DNA from: Peptoniphilaceae bacterium
GTDB lineage: Bacteria > Bacillota > Clostridia > Tissierellales > Peptoniphilaceae
Reading direction: 5' to 3'
Assembly (NCBI GenBank): GCA_902363535.1
Contig: CABJAE010000024.1
Span: 1 to 10,931, forward strand
DNA: 10,931 nt
Positions 1 through 7,447 of the stretch are shown piece by piece. Within the stretch, counting starts at the first letter, position 1. Every line of letters begins with the position of its first letter. Made by a program: the position numbers and the translations under genes. Below the pieces are notes generated by a model that did not search any database, was not told the DNA's origin, and was given only the letters and a program-made list of their open reading frames with translations.

Positions 1-139
1 TCAAAATTACCTGAAACGAAAAGCAAGCGGAAAACAGAAAGAGTATGAGGATAAATATAAGGCAAGAAGGGAGCAGAAGAAACAAGAGAAATTAAAGGTT
101 TTGAAAAGAGAGGGGATACCGGCAAGAGATTTTCAGTAA
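1..139 (+). CDS. 3' end of an unidentified lysine/arginine-rich protein (partial)
   Basis: An open frame enters from the left edge and ends at TAA 137-139, giving about 45 C-terminal residues. They are strongly basic and charged (many K, R, E, Q) with no hydrophobic segment, and the protein ends in GIPARDFQ. Such tails are common on nucleic-acid-binding or mobilization proteins, but I do not recognise the family and assign no function. No start is visible, so the real gene is longer. The base composition looks less AT-rich than the cargo genes that follow, suggesting it belongs to the surrounding element or chromosome rather than to the transporter operon. Its stop codon sits inside the first unit of a tandem 20-bp repeat. 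Confidence 0.55.
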   Translation, partial: QNYLKRKASGKQKEYEDKYKARREQKKQEKLKVLKREGIPARDFQ

Positions 140-160
140 AGGCAAGAGATTTTCAGTAGA
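121..160 (+). repeat. Tandem 20-bp direct repeat across a stop codon
   Basis: Two adjacent 20-bp units, 121-140 and 141-160, both begin GGCAAGAGATTTTCAGTA and differ at one position (19 of 20 identical). The first unit encodes the last residues and stop of the upstream gene. The second repeats the same gene end, with TAG in place of TAA. Duplication of a gene's 3' end is a usual mark of site-specific integration, but here the copies abut with nothing between them. It could be an attachment-site remnant or a slippage duplication. Confidence 0.85.
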
Positions 161-170
161 ATATTGTGGA

Positions 171-199
171 TTGACTTTGAGGTTAGATTATGCTAAAAT
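171..199 (+). promoter_or_regulatory. Sigma-A promoter of the TetR-family gene (extended -10)
   Basis: TTGACT (171-176) is followed by a 17-nt spacer and TAAAAT (194-199). The -10 is preceded by TGC, making it an extended -10 promoter. Predicted transcription start is near 206. The 5' leader is about 35 nt and contains the ribosome site GGGAGGTGA (225-233). No clear operator palindrome is seen here. Confidence 0.75.
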
Positions 200-239
200 A
201 TAGTAAACGGTGTTATCTTAATTTGGGAGGTGAAACTTA

Positions 240-851
240 CTGAGAGACAAAGATGTTACAATAGAGAAAATATTAAAAAGTGCAAAAAGCGAGTTTACAG
301 AGCATGGATTCGAAGAGGCTTCTATTCGCACTATTGCTAAAAATGCAGGAATTACACCTGGTGCAATATATAAGCATTTTAAATCTAAAGAAGATATTTT
401 TAAGGTACTTGTAAATCCTATACTTAATCACTTATACAGAAGAAGTAAAGAATTGACAAATCAAGCGATTGAAGAAATTAAAGTAAATGGTTTACAAGTT
501 TTTGGAGAAAAATCTGATGATAGTAATAGGGAATTATTGGAATTTATTTACCAAAACGATCCTATAGTTAATCTTCTGTTTAACTGTTCTCAGGGTACGG
601 AATTTGAATCAATTCGTCATGATTTAGTGAATCTTGAAGTGCAGGGTGCTAAGAAATTGATCGAGGTTCTTAAAGAAAAAAAAATAGAAGTAAATGATTT
701 GAATGATGATGAACTTCATGTTCTTTATACAATGGCATGTACGCCTTTATTTGAGGTAATCACACATAGGTATCCATATAATGAAGCCTTAAATTTTATC
801 GATATGATGGAGGCAGCAATGAATTTTGGTTGGAGGAGGATTATTAAATGA
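240..851 (+). CDS. TetR/AcrR-family transcriptional regulator
   Basis: A 203-residue protein, the usual TetR size. The N-terminal helix-turn-helix domain (about residues 5-55) has the family pattern: ILKSAKSEFTEHGFEEASIR, then TIAKNAGITPGAIYKHFKSK and EDIF. The C-terminal ligand-binding part matches no ligand class I can name. The start is inferred as CTG at 240: GGGAGGTGA ends 6 nt upstream, an in-frame stop lies at 231-233, and the first in-frame TTG (453) would delete the whole DNA-binding domain. The gene has its own extended -10 promoter and ends at a hairpin terminator. It lies 171 bp upstream of the co-directional transporter operon, whose promoter carries an inverted repeat. It is therefore probably the local repressor, responding to the transported compound or a related ligand; this role is inference. 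Confidence 0.88.
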   Translation: MRDKDVTIEKILKSAKSEFTEHGFEEASIRTIAKNAGITPGAIYKHFKSKEDIFKVLVNPILNHLYRRSKELTNQAIEEIKVNGLQVFGEKSDDSNRELLEFIYQNDPIVNLLFNCSQGTEFESIRHDLVNLEVQGAKKLIEVLKEKKIEVNDLNDDELHVLYTMACTPLFEVITHRYPYNEALNFIDMMEAAMNFGWRRIIK

Positions 852-886
852 AAACATAATATAAAATTAAAAAATAATAAATTTTG

Positions 887-916
887 AAATCGGGTTAATC
901 CCGATTTTCTGCGTTT
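887..916 (+). terminator. Intrinsic terminator after the TetR-family gene
   Basis: An 8-bp perfect stem, AAATCGGG (887-894) with CCCGATTT (900-907), has a 5-nt loop and is followed by a T-rich tract (TTTTCTGCGTTTT). It lies 35 nt after the regulator's stop. It separates the regulator transcript from the transporter operon, which has its own promoter. Confidence 0.7.
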
Positions 917-943
917 TATGGAAAGTAAACAAAAATAAGAAAA

Positions 944-992
944 ATTTACCAGCAAAGATTATTTTGAATCAATCATATTGTAACTGGTAAAT
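944..992. promoter_or_regulatory. 9+9 bp inverted repeat, candidate TetR operator
   Basis: ATTTACCAG (944-952) is repeated as CTGGTAAAT (984-992), perfect over 9 bp with a 31-bp gap. The right arm overlaps the -10 element and the left arm lies 11 bp upstream of the -35. Arm centres are 40 bp apart, close to four helical turns. This suits a repressor bound at two half-sites or two operators. TetR proteins usually prefer a compact palindrome, so the assignment is tentative. Confidence 0.45.
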
Positions 993-993
993 A
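964..993 (+). promoter_or_regulatory. Promoter of the ECF/ABC transporter operon
   Basis: TTGAAT (964-969), an 18-nt spacer and TAAATA (988-993), preceded by TGG at 985-987 (extended -10). Transcription would start near 1000, leaving a short leader that contains GGAGG (1011-1015) before the ATG at 1023. The leader is too short for a riboswitch. Confidence 0.6.
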
Positions 994-1022
994 AATATAA
1001 AAATTTAAATGGAGGTATTCAA

Positions 1023-1616
1023 ATGAATGAATCAAAATTAAAAACAAAAGATTTAGTTAACATCGGCATTTTTTCAGTGATTTATATGGCGTTATCCATG
1101 GCGGTAATGTTTATTCCTGTGTTTTCTCCGATACTTTGGTTATTATGGCCAGCAATGACAGGCATAATATGTAATTTTATTTACATGTTGTTGGTCTCTA
1201 AGGTGCCAAAACCAGGAACGGCTTTACTTTTGATAGCAATTACAGGGATTATATATTTTGCTATAGGAGAATGCACTTTTACAATTGTCATAACTTGCGT
1301 TATTGCAGGGGTTTTAGCAGAAATTACTAGAAAAATTTTGGGATATAAAAGTCAAAAAAGCGTAATAGTATCTTCAGGATTGATTTGCATTGGGTTGATT
1401 GGCTCACCATTGCCTATGTGGTTGTTCCAAGAATCTTATATGAAGTCTATTATTAAAATGGGAATGAGTCCAGAATATGTAAATAAATTACAAACTTTAA
1501 TTTCAATTCCAACACTTATCGGGATGATCATTACTGCATTTATTGGAGGAGTCATTGGTGCATATATAGGTAAAGCAATGTTCAAAAAACGTTTTGAGAA
1601 AGCTGGAATTATGTAA
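1023..1616 (+). CDS. MptD/Trep_Strep-type ECF transporter S-component (substrate-binding membrane subunit)
   Basis: A 197-residue, very hydrophobic protein with about five to six membrane segments (roughly 12-32, 37-57, 66-82, 84-104, 113-133, 163-185). S-components capture the substrate in the membrane and toggle on the EcfT/EcfA motor. Features I associate with the Trep_Strep (MptD) family are the SPLPMWLFQESY stretch (128-139) and a C-terminal glycine-rich helix leading to a basic tail (GAYIGKAMFKKRFEKAGI). The ATG lies 7 nt after GGAGG. The gene abuts the EcfT gene with no gap, and ATPase genes follow, so it belongs to a dedicated (group I-like) ECF transporter. The family's substrate is not firmly established. 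The YbtPQ-like neighbours point to a metal chelate, siderophore-like compound or haem-like molecule, as inference. Confidence 0.85.
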   Translation: MNESKLKTKDLVNIGIFSVIYMALSMAVMFIPVFSPILWLLWPAMTGIICNFIYMLLVSKVPKPGTALLLIAITGIIYFAIGECTFTIVITCVIAGVLAEITRKILGYKSQKSVIVSSGLICIGLIGSPLPMWLFQESYMKSIIKMGMSPEYVNKLQTLISIPTLIGMIITAFIGGVIGAYIGKAMFKKRFEKAGIM

Positions 1617-2303
1617 ATGGAGGGTATTGTAAGAGGCATTATAAAGCTAAATCCACTAACTGAAATCATTTTTTTGATTTCAGTTAGTATTATTAGCTTT
1701 GCAAATAATAGCTTAAAATTAGATTTTTTTATTCTTTTAATTGTTGCTATTATAGCGTTATTTATGGGACTTGTTAAAATATCTTTAAAGGCATTATCTA
1801 TGTTTGTATTATTACAGGGATTGAAATATTTTGTTTTGCCGATTCTACCAGATGTCATATCAGCACATTTTGGATTATTGGTGATTCATGCTCCTAAGTT
1901 AATACCGATTTTTTTAGTTGGTCAAATTCTTGTAAAAACTAATCCTATACGAAATATTATGTATGCCTTAAAAATGATGCATTTTCCAAAAAGCCTAATT
2001 ATTTCTCTAGCAATAGGCATCAGATATTTTCCATCTTTAAGAGAAGAAAAAATATTAATCTCAGATGCAATAAAAATAAGAGGCGTGACTGGATTTAAAA
2101 AGATACAATTAGGACTAATATCATTAATAGTTACAGCTTCTAATACCGCAGATGAATTAGCTCAGGCTATTACAGTAAGAGGGATAGAAAATCCTGCAAG
2201 AAAGACTTTTATGGATGATGCAGGATTTAACATTTGGGATCTAATAATTATTCTATTATGCATTCTGATGTTCTTTAATTTAAAGTTCAAGTTATTTTTA
2301 TAA
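1617..2303 (+). CDS. ecfT: ECF transporter transmembrane (T) component
   Basis: A 228-residue CbiQ/EcfT-family integral membrane protein that couples the S-component to the ATPases. Visible family marks are LNPLTEI near the N-terminus, hydrophobic helices at about 16-50, 56-76, 86-104 and 208-222, and a cytoplasmic coupling region with ALKMMHFPKSL (117-127) and IRYFPSLREE (135-144). The two coupling-helix signatures A-x-x-x-R-G occur at 151-156 (AIKIRG) and 184-189 (AITVRG). The ATG immediately follows the upstream stop (TAAATG), and no good ribosome site precedes it, so translation is probably coupled to the S-component gene. An internal GGAGGG at 1619-1624 precedes no usable start. The ATPase gene begins 12 nt downstream. 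Confidence 0.88.
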   Translation: MEGIVRGIIKLNPLTEIIFLISVSIISFANNSLKLDFFILLIVAIIALFMGLVKISLKALSMFVLLQGLKYFVLPILPDVISAHFGLLVIHAPKLIPIFLVGQILVKTNPIRNIMYALKMMHFPKSLIISLAIGIRYFPSLREEKILISDAIKIRGVTGFKKIQLGLISLIVTASNTADELAQAITVRGIENPARKTFMDDAGFNIWDLIIILLCILMFFNLKFKLFL

Positions 2304-2315
2304 GAGGTACGAAAC

Positions 2316-3731
2316 ATGATTAATATAAATGAAGCTTCATATTCCTATAAGAGAAGCTTAGAAGAACAGTTAAAGAAAATTTCAATAAAGATTAATCAAG
2401 GAGAAGTTATCTTATTATGCGGAAAATCTGGTTCTGGGAAAACAACTATAACAAAATTAATCAATGGATTGATTCCTCATTTTTTAGAGGGAAATTTATT
2501 AGGAAATATTTTTATAAATGGGATAAACACAAAACAAATGAAGATATATGAAATTTCTGAAAAAGTGGGAACAATTTTTCAAAACCCCAAAACACAGTTT
2601 TTTAATTTAGATTCAGATAGTGAACTAACATTTGGATTAGAAAATTTAGGTGAAAACCCTGATAAAATAAAAAGACAAGTTTTTAAAGTGGTACGTGATT
2701 TGGGAATTGAAAGATTAAAAAACAGAAATGTTTTTATGATGTCAGGTGGAGAAAAGCAATTACTTGCTATTGCATCTATTTATGCTACCAATCCAGATGT
2801 ATATGTGTTTGATGAACCCTCTGCAAATATTGATGAGTATGGCATTGAAAGAATAAGAGAGATGCTTATAAATCTTAAAGCTCAGGGTAAGACAATTATT
2901 ATTTCTGAACATAGACTCTATTATTTAATGGATTTAATTGATAGAGCTATTTATTTACAAGACGGAAAAATAGAATATGTTTTTTCAAATGTGGAATTTT
3001 CTTCAATTACTGACGAATCACGAAAGAAACTGGGACTTAGAACTTTTGTAAGAAAGAAAAATGATGATTTTGCAAATCCTGTCACATTTTGTGAATCTGA
3101 TGACTTTGTAGTTTCAAATTTAGAATATGAAAATAAGAAACAAAAAATTTTAGATAAGATAAATATTTCCGGAAACAAGGGAGATATTATTGCAATAACA
3201 GGTAAAAATGGTCAAGGGAAAACAACATTAATGAGAATTTTATGTGGACTGTTGAAAGAAAACGAAGGGGAGATAAGCTATAAAGGAAGTCCCATAAAAT
3301 ATAAAAAACGAAGAAAACTTTGTTATATGGTTATGCAAGATGTAATTCATCAGTTTTTTTCTGAATCTGTAAGAGATGAATTTAGTTTATTTGATTCTAA
3401 AATAGATGAAAAGCAAATAGATAATATTCTAGAAAAATTAGATCTTAAAAAATTAGAAAATCGTCATCCTATGTGCTTATCAGGAGGTCAAATGCAGAGA
3501 CTTTCTGTAGCATTGGGGATGTTAATGGATAGAGAAATTATTATTTTGGACGAACCAACGAGTGGACTTGATTATACAAATATGCTCGAAATAAGCAAAG
3601 TCATTAAAGAATTTTCAAATAATAAAATTATATTTATTGTTACGCATGATAATGAATTGATTGATAGTACATGTAATAAATTATTGGAAATTTGCGATGG
3701 CAGAATAAAAAGATTTTATGAAAGAAGGTAA
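2316..3731 (+). CDS. ECF transporter ATPase with two fused ABC domains (EcfA-A' type)
   Basis: A 471-residue cytoplasmic protein with two complete ABC ATPase domains, replacing separate EcfA and EcfA' subunits. Domain 1: Walker A GKSGSGKTT (36-44), Q-loop Q89, signature MSGGE (142-146), Walker B VYVFDEP (162-168), switch histidine H199. Domain 2: Walker A GKNGQGKTT (296-304), Q-loop Q341, signature LSGGQ (388-392), Walker B IIILDEP (408-414), D-loop SGLD, switch H444. All catalytic residues are present in both halves, so both sites should hydrolyse ATP. The first signature deviates mildly (M for L). About 50 residues (220-270) link the domains. An AAGAGG ribosome site follows the EcfT stop, and the next gene starts 3 nt after this one ends. 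Confidence 0.92.
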   Translation: MININEASYSYKRSLEEQLKKISIKINQGEVILLCGKSGSGKTTITKLINGLIPHFLEGNLLGNIFINGINTKQMKIYEISEKVGTIFQNPKTQFFNLDSDSELTFGLENLGENPDKIKRQVFKVVRDLGIERLKNRNVFMMSGGEKQLLAIASIYATNPDVYVFDEPSANIDEYGIERIREMLINLKAQGKTIIISEHRLYYLMDLIDRAIYLQDGKIEYVFSNVEFSSITDESRKKLGLRTFVRKKNDDFANPVTFCESDDFVVSNLEYENKKQKILDKINISGNKGDIIAITGKNGQGKTTLMRILCGLLKENEGEISYKGSPIKYKKRRKLCYMVMQDVIHQFFSESVRDEFSLFDSKIDEKQIDNILEKLDLKKLENRHPMCLSGGQMQRLSVALGMLMDREIIILDEPTSGLDYTNMLEISKVIKEFSNNKIIFIVTHDNELIDSTCNKLLEICDGRIKRFYERR

Positions 3732-3734
3732 AAG

Positions 3735-5447
3735 ATGGATATCTTAAAGGGACATAAAAGCAAGATTTTCGCAGCTGTATTCATTGCGATAATAGGAGTA
3801 GGATTTGGTGTAATACCTTATTTTTCTGTAGCAGCCATTATTAATAACTTGGTTGCAAAAAATACAAATTTAAATAATTATTATCCATATATTTTTGCTG
3901 TATTTTTGGGATTTTTAGCAAGTATATTATTTCATGAAATATCTACTATTATTTCTCATAATCTTGCCTACAGGATTATTGAAGATAAAAGAAAGTTATT
4001 AGCTGACAAATTAAGTAAAATTTCTATGGGAGAAGTTGAAAGAAAAAGCAGCGGACAGTGGTCTCAATTTATGGTGGAAACACTTGATAAAATGGAAAAA
4101 CCGATTGCTCATGTGATTCCTGAAGTTATTGCTAATATATTCATTCCTATAGTATTGGTCATAACAATTTTTATAATGGACTGGAGAATAGGAATTGCGA
4201 ATTTACTTACAATTCCATTGGGATTATTGTTTTCAATGTTAATGATGCGAGGTTATGAAGAAAAATCTAAAAGATACCAAGAAGCAGCTAAAGCTATGAA
4301 TACGACAATGGTTGAATATGTAAATGGTATTAAAGTTATAAAAGCATTTAATAAATCAGCATCATCATTTGGGAAATTTAGAAAGACTGTTGAAGAGAAT
4401 AAGAACGCAATGCTTGATTGGTATTTGAGTGTTTGTTTTTCAATGACAGCAACTATGGAAACTATCCCGTCAACTATGGTATTCGTTTTACCAGCTTCCT
4501 TGTATTTCTTTATGAAGGGTAGTGTTGAAGTAGGGACTCTTATCATGTGTATATTGCTATCATATGCTTCATATAAACCATTAATAAAAGCTATGAGTCA
4601 TATGGAAACAATAGCAAATATAAAAGTTGTATTTGAAGAAATAAAAAAAATAATGGAAATTCCTAACTTAAAAAGAGGAGAAGAAGTAAGAGATATAAAA
4701 TCTTATGATGTAGAGTTTAAAGATGTTACATTTGCATATGAAGAGTCAAAGAATGTATTAAATAATATTTCGTTTAAAGCAAATGAAAATGAGTTGACTG
4801 CAATCGTTGGAAATTCAGGTAGTGGAAAGTCTACTATTACAAAACTAATCGCAGGATTTTGGAATGTTTCTAATGGAGAAATTTTAATTGGAAAAACAAA
4901 TTTGAACGAATTGCCTTTAAAACAGAATATGGAGCTTGTTAGCTATGTGTCGCAAGAAAACTTTCTTTTTAATAAAACAATATTAGAAAATTTAAAGATG
5001 GCGAAGGAAGATGCGAGTATGGATGAAATTAAAGAGGCTTGTGAAAAAGCGAGTTGCTATAATTTTATAAAGAGCCTACCAAATGGATATGAAACTATTG
5101 TAGGAAAGGGAGGAGCAAATCTTTCTGGAGGAGAAAAGCAAAGAATTGCAATAGCTAGGTGTTTTTTAAAGAATAGTCCTATTGTACTACTTGATGAAGC
5201 AACAGCATATTCTGATCCTGACAATGAATCAGTTATTCAACAGTCTATTGATAAGTTAATTAAAGATAAAACAGTGATTATGGTAGCTCACAGGTTATCT
5301 ACAATTGTAAATGCAAATAAAATAATTGTGGTGGATAATGGAGAAGTAATTGAAGAAGGCACTCATAAACAATTACTCGAGTTAAATGGGAGATACAAAA
5401 AAATGTGGGATGTATATACAGAATCTAAAGAAATCGAGGTGATATAA
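3735..5447 (+). CDS. Half ABC transporter, permease-ATPase fusion (YbtP/IrtA-like, first of pair)
   Basis: A 570-residue exporter-fold half transporter. The N-terminal six-helix membrane domain spans about residues 10-310 (hydrophobic segments near 10-39, 52-74, 131-152, 155-172, 240-258, 265-282). The C-terminal ATPase has Walker A GNSGSGKST (359-367), Q-loop Q407, signature LSGGE (463-467), Walker B IVLLDEAT (483-490) and switch H519. The D-loop region reads ATAYSDPDNE rather than SALD. That form is common in the siderophore-importing exporter-fold subfamily (YbtP, IrtA), which imports despite its exporter architecture. It should heterodimerise with the next gene product, which starts 1 nt after this stop. 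A GAAGG ribosome site lies 6 nt upstream of the ATG. A multidrug-type exporter remains possible, but the ECF neighbours favour import. Confidence 0.88.
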   Translation: MDILKGHKSKIFAAVFIAIIGVGFGVIPYFSVAAIINNLVAKNTNLNNYYPYIFAVFLGFLASILFHEISTIISHNLAYRIIEDKRKLLADKLSKISMGEVERKSSGQWSQFMVETLDKMEKPIAHVIPEVIANIFIPIVLVITIFIMDWRIGIANLLTIPLGLLFSMLMMRGYEEKSKRYQEAAKAMNTTMVEYVNGIKVIKAFNKSASSFGKFRKTVEENKNAMLDWYLSVCFSMTATMETIPSTMVFVLPASLYFFMKGSVEVGTLIMCILLSYASYKPLIKAMSHMETIANIKVVFEEIKKIMEIPNLKRGEEVRDIKSYDVEFKDVTFAYEESKNVLNNISFKANENELTAIVGNSGSGKSTITKLIAGFWNVSNGEILIGKTNLNELPLKQNMELVSYVSQENFLFNKTILENLKMAKEDASMDEIKEACEKASCYNFIKSLPNGYETIVGKGGANLSGGEKQRIAIARCFLKNSPIVLLDEATAYSDPDNESVIQQSIDKLIKDKTVIMVAHRLSTIVNANKIIVVDNGEVIEEGTHKQLLELNGRYKKMWDVYTESKEIEVI

Positions 5448-5448
5448 A

Positions 5449-7191
5449 GTGAGAGAATTGATAAAAACTTTATATGAGGTGTCAGGGTCATATTCAAATA
5501 AAATAACAAAAATGCTTATTTTTGATGTATTTAAGGGAGTATTTGAAGGAGTTTCTTTAGGTGCAATTCTATTATGTTTGACCAAAATTTGTGAAAATAT
5601 ATTCACGAACCAAAGCATTTTAATGAAAGATGTGTATATTGTTTTTATTATTGCAGCTATAAGTGTGGTGGGAAAAATTATATTTGGATATCTGGCTGAT
5701 AAAAACAAATATATTGCTTCGTACAATTTAGGAGCAGAAAATAGATTATATATTGGTGATCGTTTAAAAAATGTAAACATGGGATATTTCAGCACAAATT
5801 CTTTAGGGAATATAGCAGGAGCATTGTCAACTGTTATAGGTGAACTTGAAACAATAGGAGTTTTTATTATTGAGCAAATGCTTGTAGGTACAATACAGAC
5901 ACTAATTATGGTTATTTTCATACTACCTTATGATTTTGCAACAGCTATAATTATATTGTTGACTTTGATTGTTGGAACCTTAGTAAACTTATTCACACAA
6001 AAAAGCACAGATCAACTAACAGAGAGATTGTTAGGACTTAAATTGGATTTAAGTGAAAAAATGCTTGAGTATGTAAATGGGATAGGAATAACTAAAGCAT
6101 TTGGAAAAGATCAAAATACAGTCAAGGAACTAAACGAAAGTATTACAAAAAGTCGCAAAGGCTTCCTTGCTGTAGAAAAAATTTTAGTTCCAACACAGTT
6201 TTTATTCTTGTTAGTATTTAAACTTGGTATTTGTGTGATAATTTTTAGTTCTATCATAAGATATTTATCAGGGGATATTGAAGTTACTAAAGCTATTATA
6301 TTAATTGTTATGAGTTTTGTTGTTTTTTCTGGATTTGAATTAGCAGGAAGTATGCAGAGTATTAAGGGTGTTGCTGTACGAAATCTTAATACTGTTATAA
6401 ATTTAAGAAATTTACCTGTAATTGAAGAAGGTGAAATGACAGAAGTAGATAAAGCAGAAATATCAATGAACAATATTTCATTTTCTTATGGAAAAGAAAA
6501 TCTTTTCAATAATCTAAGTATGCTTGTTCCAGATGGAAAAACAACTGCTCTTGTTGGATTTTCAGGAAGTGGTAAAACAACACTTTGCAATTTAATGGCG
6601 AGGTTTTGGGATGTAAATTCTGGCGAAGTAAAAGTTGGAAATCTAAATATTAAACAGTACAAGTATGATGAATTGCTTTCAAATTTTAGCTTTGTTTTTC
6701 AAGACGTGTATCTTTTTGATGATACCATAAAAAACAATATTAAGTTTGGTAATCCAAATGCAACAGATGAAGAAATGATAGATATTGCCAAAAAAGCTCA
6801 GTGCCATGATTTTATTATGAAATTGCCACAAGCTTATGAAACGGTTTTGCAAGAAGGGGGTTCAAATCTATCGGGTGGTGAGCGTCAACGAATTTCTATT
6901 GCAAGAGCCATGTTAAAACCGAGTAGGTTTGTAGTTCTTGATGAGGCAACTTCGAGCGTAGATCCAGAAAATGAAAAAGAATTATTGATTGCTTTGAAAA
7001 ACTTATTAAAAGGCAAAACTGTTATTGTAATTGCACACAAGCTTTCTACTGTAAAAAATGCAGATCAGATAGTTGTTTTAAAAGACGGTGTTATAAAACA
7101 AGTAGGAACACATAGTGAACTTGTATCTAAACATGGAATATATAAGGATTTTATTGAAATCAGAAAACAATCTGAAGAATGGGTAGTTTAG
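5449..7191 (+). CDS. Half ABC transporter, permease-ATPase fusion (YbtQ/IrtB-like, second of pair)
   Basis: A 580-residue partner of the preceding half transporter. The membrane domain spans about residues 20-310 (segments near 23-48, 63-83, 135-160, 163-182, 247-270, 280-300). The ATPase follows, with Walker A GFSGSGKTT (370-378), Q-loop Q418, signature LSGGE (474-478), Walker B FVVLDEAT (494-501), D-loop SSVDPENE and switch H530. All catalytic positions are intact, so both sites of the heterodimer should be active. The start is GTG at 5449, 1 nt after the upstream stop; its ribosome site GAGGTGA (5436-5442) lies inside the end of the upstream gene, so the two are translationally linked. No accessory binding protein is encoded beside the pair. 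The S-component may serve the ECF branch only, or both systems may share one substrate. Confidence 0.88.
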   Translation: MRELIKTLYEVSGSYSNKITKMLIFDVFKGVFEGVSLGAILLCLTKICENIFTNQSILMKDVYIVFIIAAISVVGKIIFGYLADKNKYIASYNLGAENRLYIGDRLKNVNMGYFSTNSLGNIAGALSTVIGELETIGVFIIEQMLVGTIQTLIMVIFILPYDFATAIIILLTLIVGTLVNLFTQKSTDQLTERLLGLKLDLSEKMLEYVNGIGITKAFGKDQNTVKELNESITKSRKGFLAVEKILVPTQFLFLLVFKLGICVIIFSSIIRYLSGDIEVTKAIILIVMSFVVFSGFELAGSMQSIKGVAVRNLNTVINLRNLPVIEEGEMTEVDKAEISMNNISFSYGKENLFNNLSMLVPDGKTTALVGFSGSGKTTLCNLMARFWDVNSGEVKVGNLNIKQYKYDELLSNFSFVFQDVYLFDDTIKNNIKFGNPNATDEEMIDIAKKAQCHDFIMKLPQAYETVLQEGGSNLSGGERQRISIARAMLKPSRFVVLDEATSSVDPENEKELLIALKNLLKGKTVIVIAHKLSTVKNADQIVVLKDGVIKQVGTHSELVSKHGIYKDFIEIRKQSEEWVV

Positions 7192-7241
7192 AAAGGTTTG
7201 ATATATGAATATTAGATAGATGTAAGAAACGGGGGAGTAAG

Positions 7242-7334
7242 ATGAAAAAGACTTTTCATATAGAAGAAAGAAATAACAAAAAATTCTTCTTGCCTTATAG
7301 TTTCTTATTATCTCAAGCAACTAAATATATCTAA
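7242..7334 (+). CDS. Small ORF, 30 codons, unknown function
   Basis: An ATG at 7242 follows the good ribosome site GGGGGAG (7231-7237) and opens a 30-residue frame ending in TAA. The peptide has a charged N-terminal half (MKKTFHIEERNNKK) and a more hydrophobic, aromatic second half (FFLPYSFLLSQATKYI). It lies 50 bp after the ABC gene and 25 bp before a strong terminator-like hairpin. It could be a leader peptide, a small accessory protein of the transporter operon, or the remnant of a longer gene. I recognise no family. The ribosome site is the main support for translation. Confidence 0.4.
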   Translation: MKKTFHIEERNNKKFFLPYSFLLSQATKYI

Positions 7335-7359
7335 AGAAAAGATAGATTCATTTCTTTTC

Positions 7360-7401
7360 GGAGGACTATTTACACCAAAGTGTAGAAGTCCTCCTTTTTT
7401 T
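7360..7401 (+). terminator. Strong intrinsic terminator closing the transporter operon
   Basis: GGAGGACT (7360-7367) pairs with AGTCCTCC (7387-7394). Inside is a second stem TACAC/GTGTA (7371-7375/7380-7384) with a CAAA loop. A run of seven T (7395-7401) follows directly. A weaker A/T hairpin (AAAGAAA 7333-7339 with TTTCTTT 7351-7357) lies just upstream. It marks the boundary between the cargo operon and the mobilization backbone, and could also attenuate read-through into the sigma-like gene. Confidence 0.85.
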
Positions 7402-7447
7402 ATTCTCAAAAAGCAAAAACAGAGAGCATAAAAAGGAGGATTACACA

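Noticed and set aside
453..851. A separate 132-residue protein starting at TTG 453
   Set aside because: The frame is open upstream to CTG 240 with a good ribosome site and encodes a standard TetR helix-turn-helix. TTG 453 has no proper ribosome site and would remove it.
852..1022. Riboswitch (cobalamin or other) ahead of the ECF S-component gene
   Set aside because: The gap is 171 bp and filled by a terminator, a promoter and an inverted repeat. The predicted leader is only about 23 nt, with no conserved riboswitch elements.
1436..1858. Antisense open frame of 140 codons across the S-component/EcfT junction
   Set aside because: It overlaps two clear family members on the other strand, and its composition is explained by complementing AT-rich membrane-protein codons.
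5382..5921. Antisense open frame of 179 codons opposite the second half transporter
   Set aside because: It lies wholly against well-supported ABC transporter coding sequence, has no recognisable domain, and its hydrophobic look mirrors the membrane helices of the sense gene.
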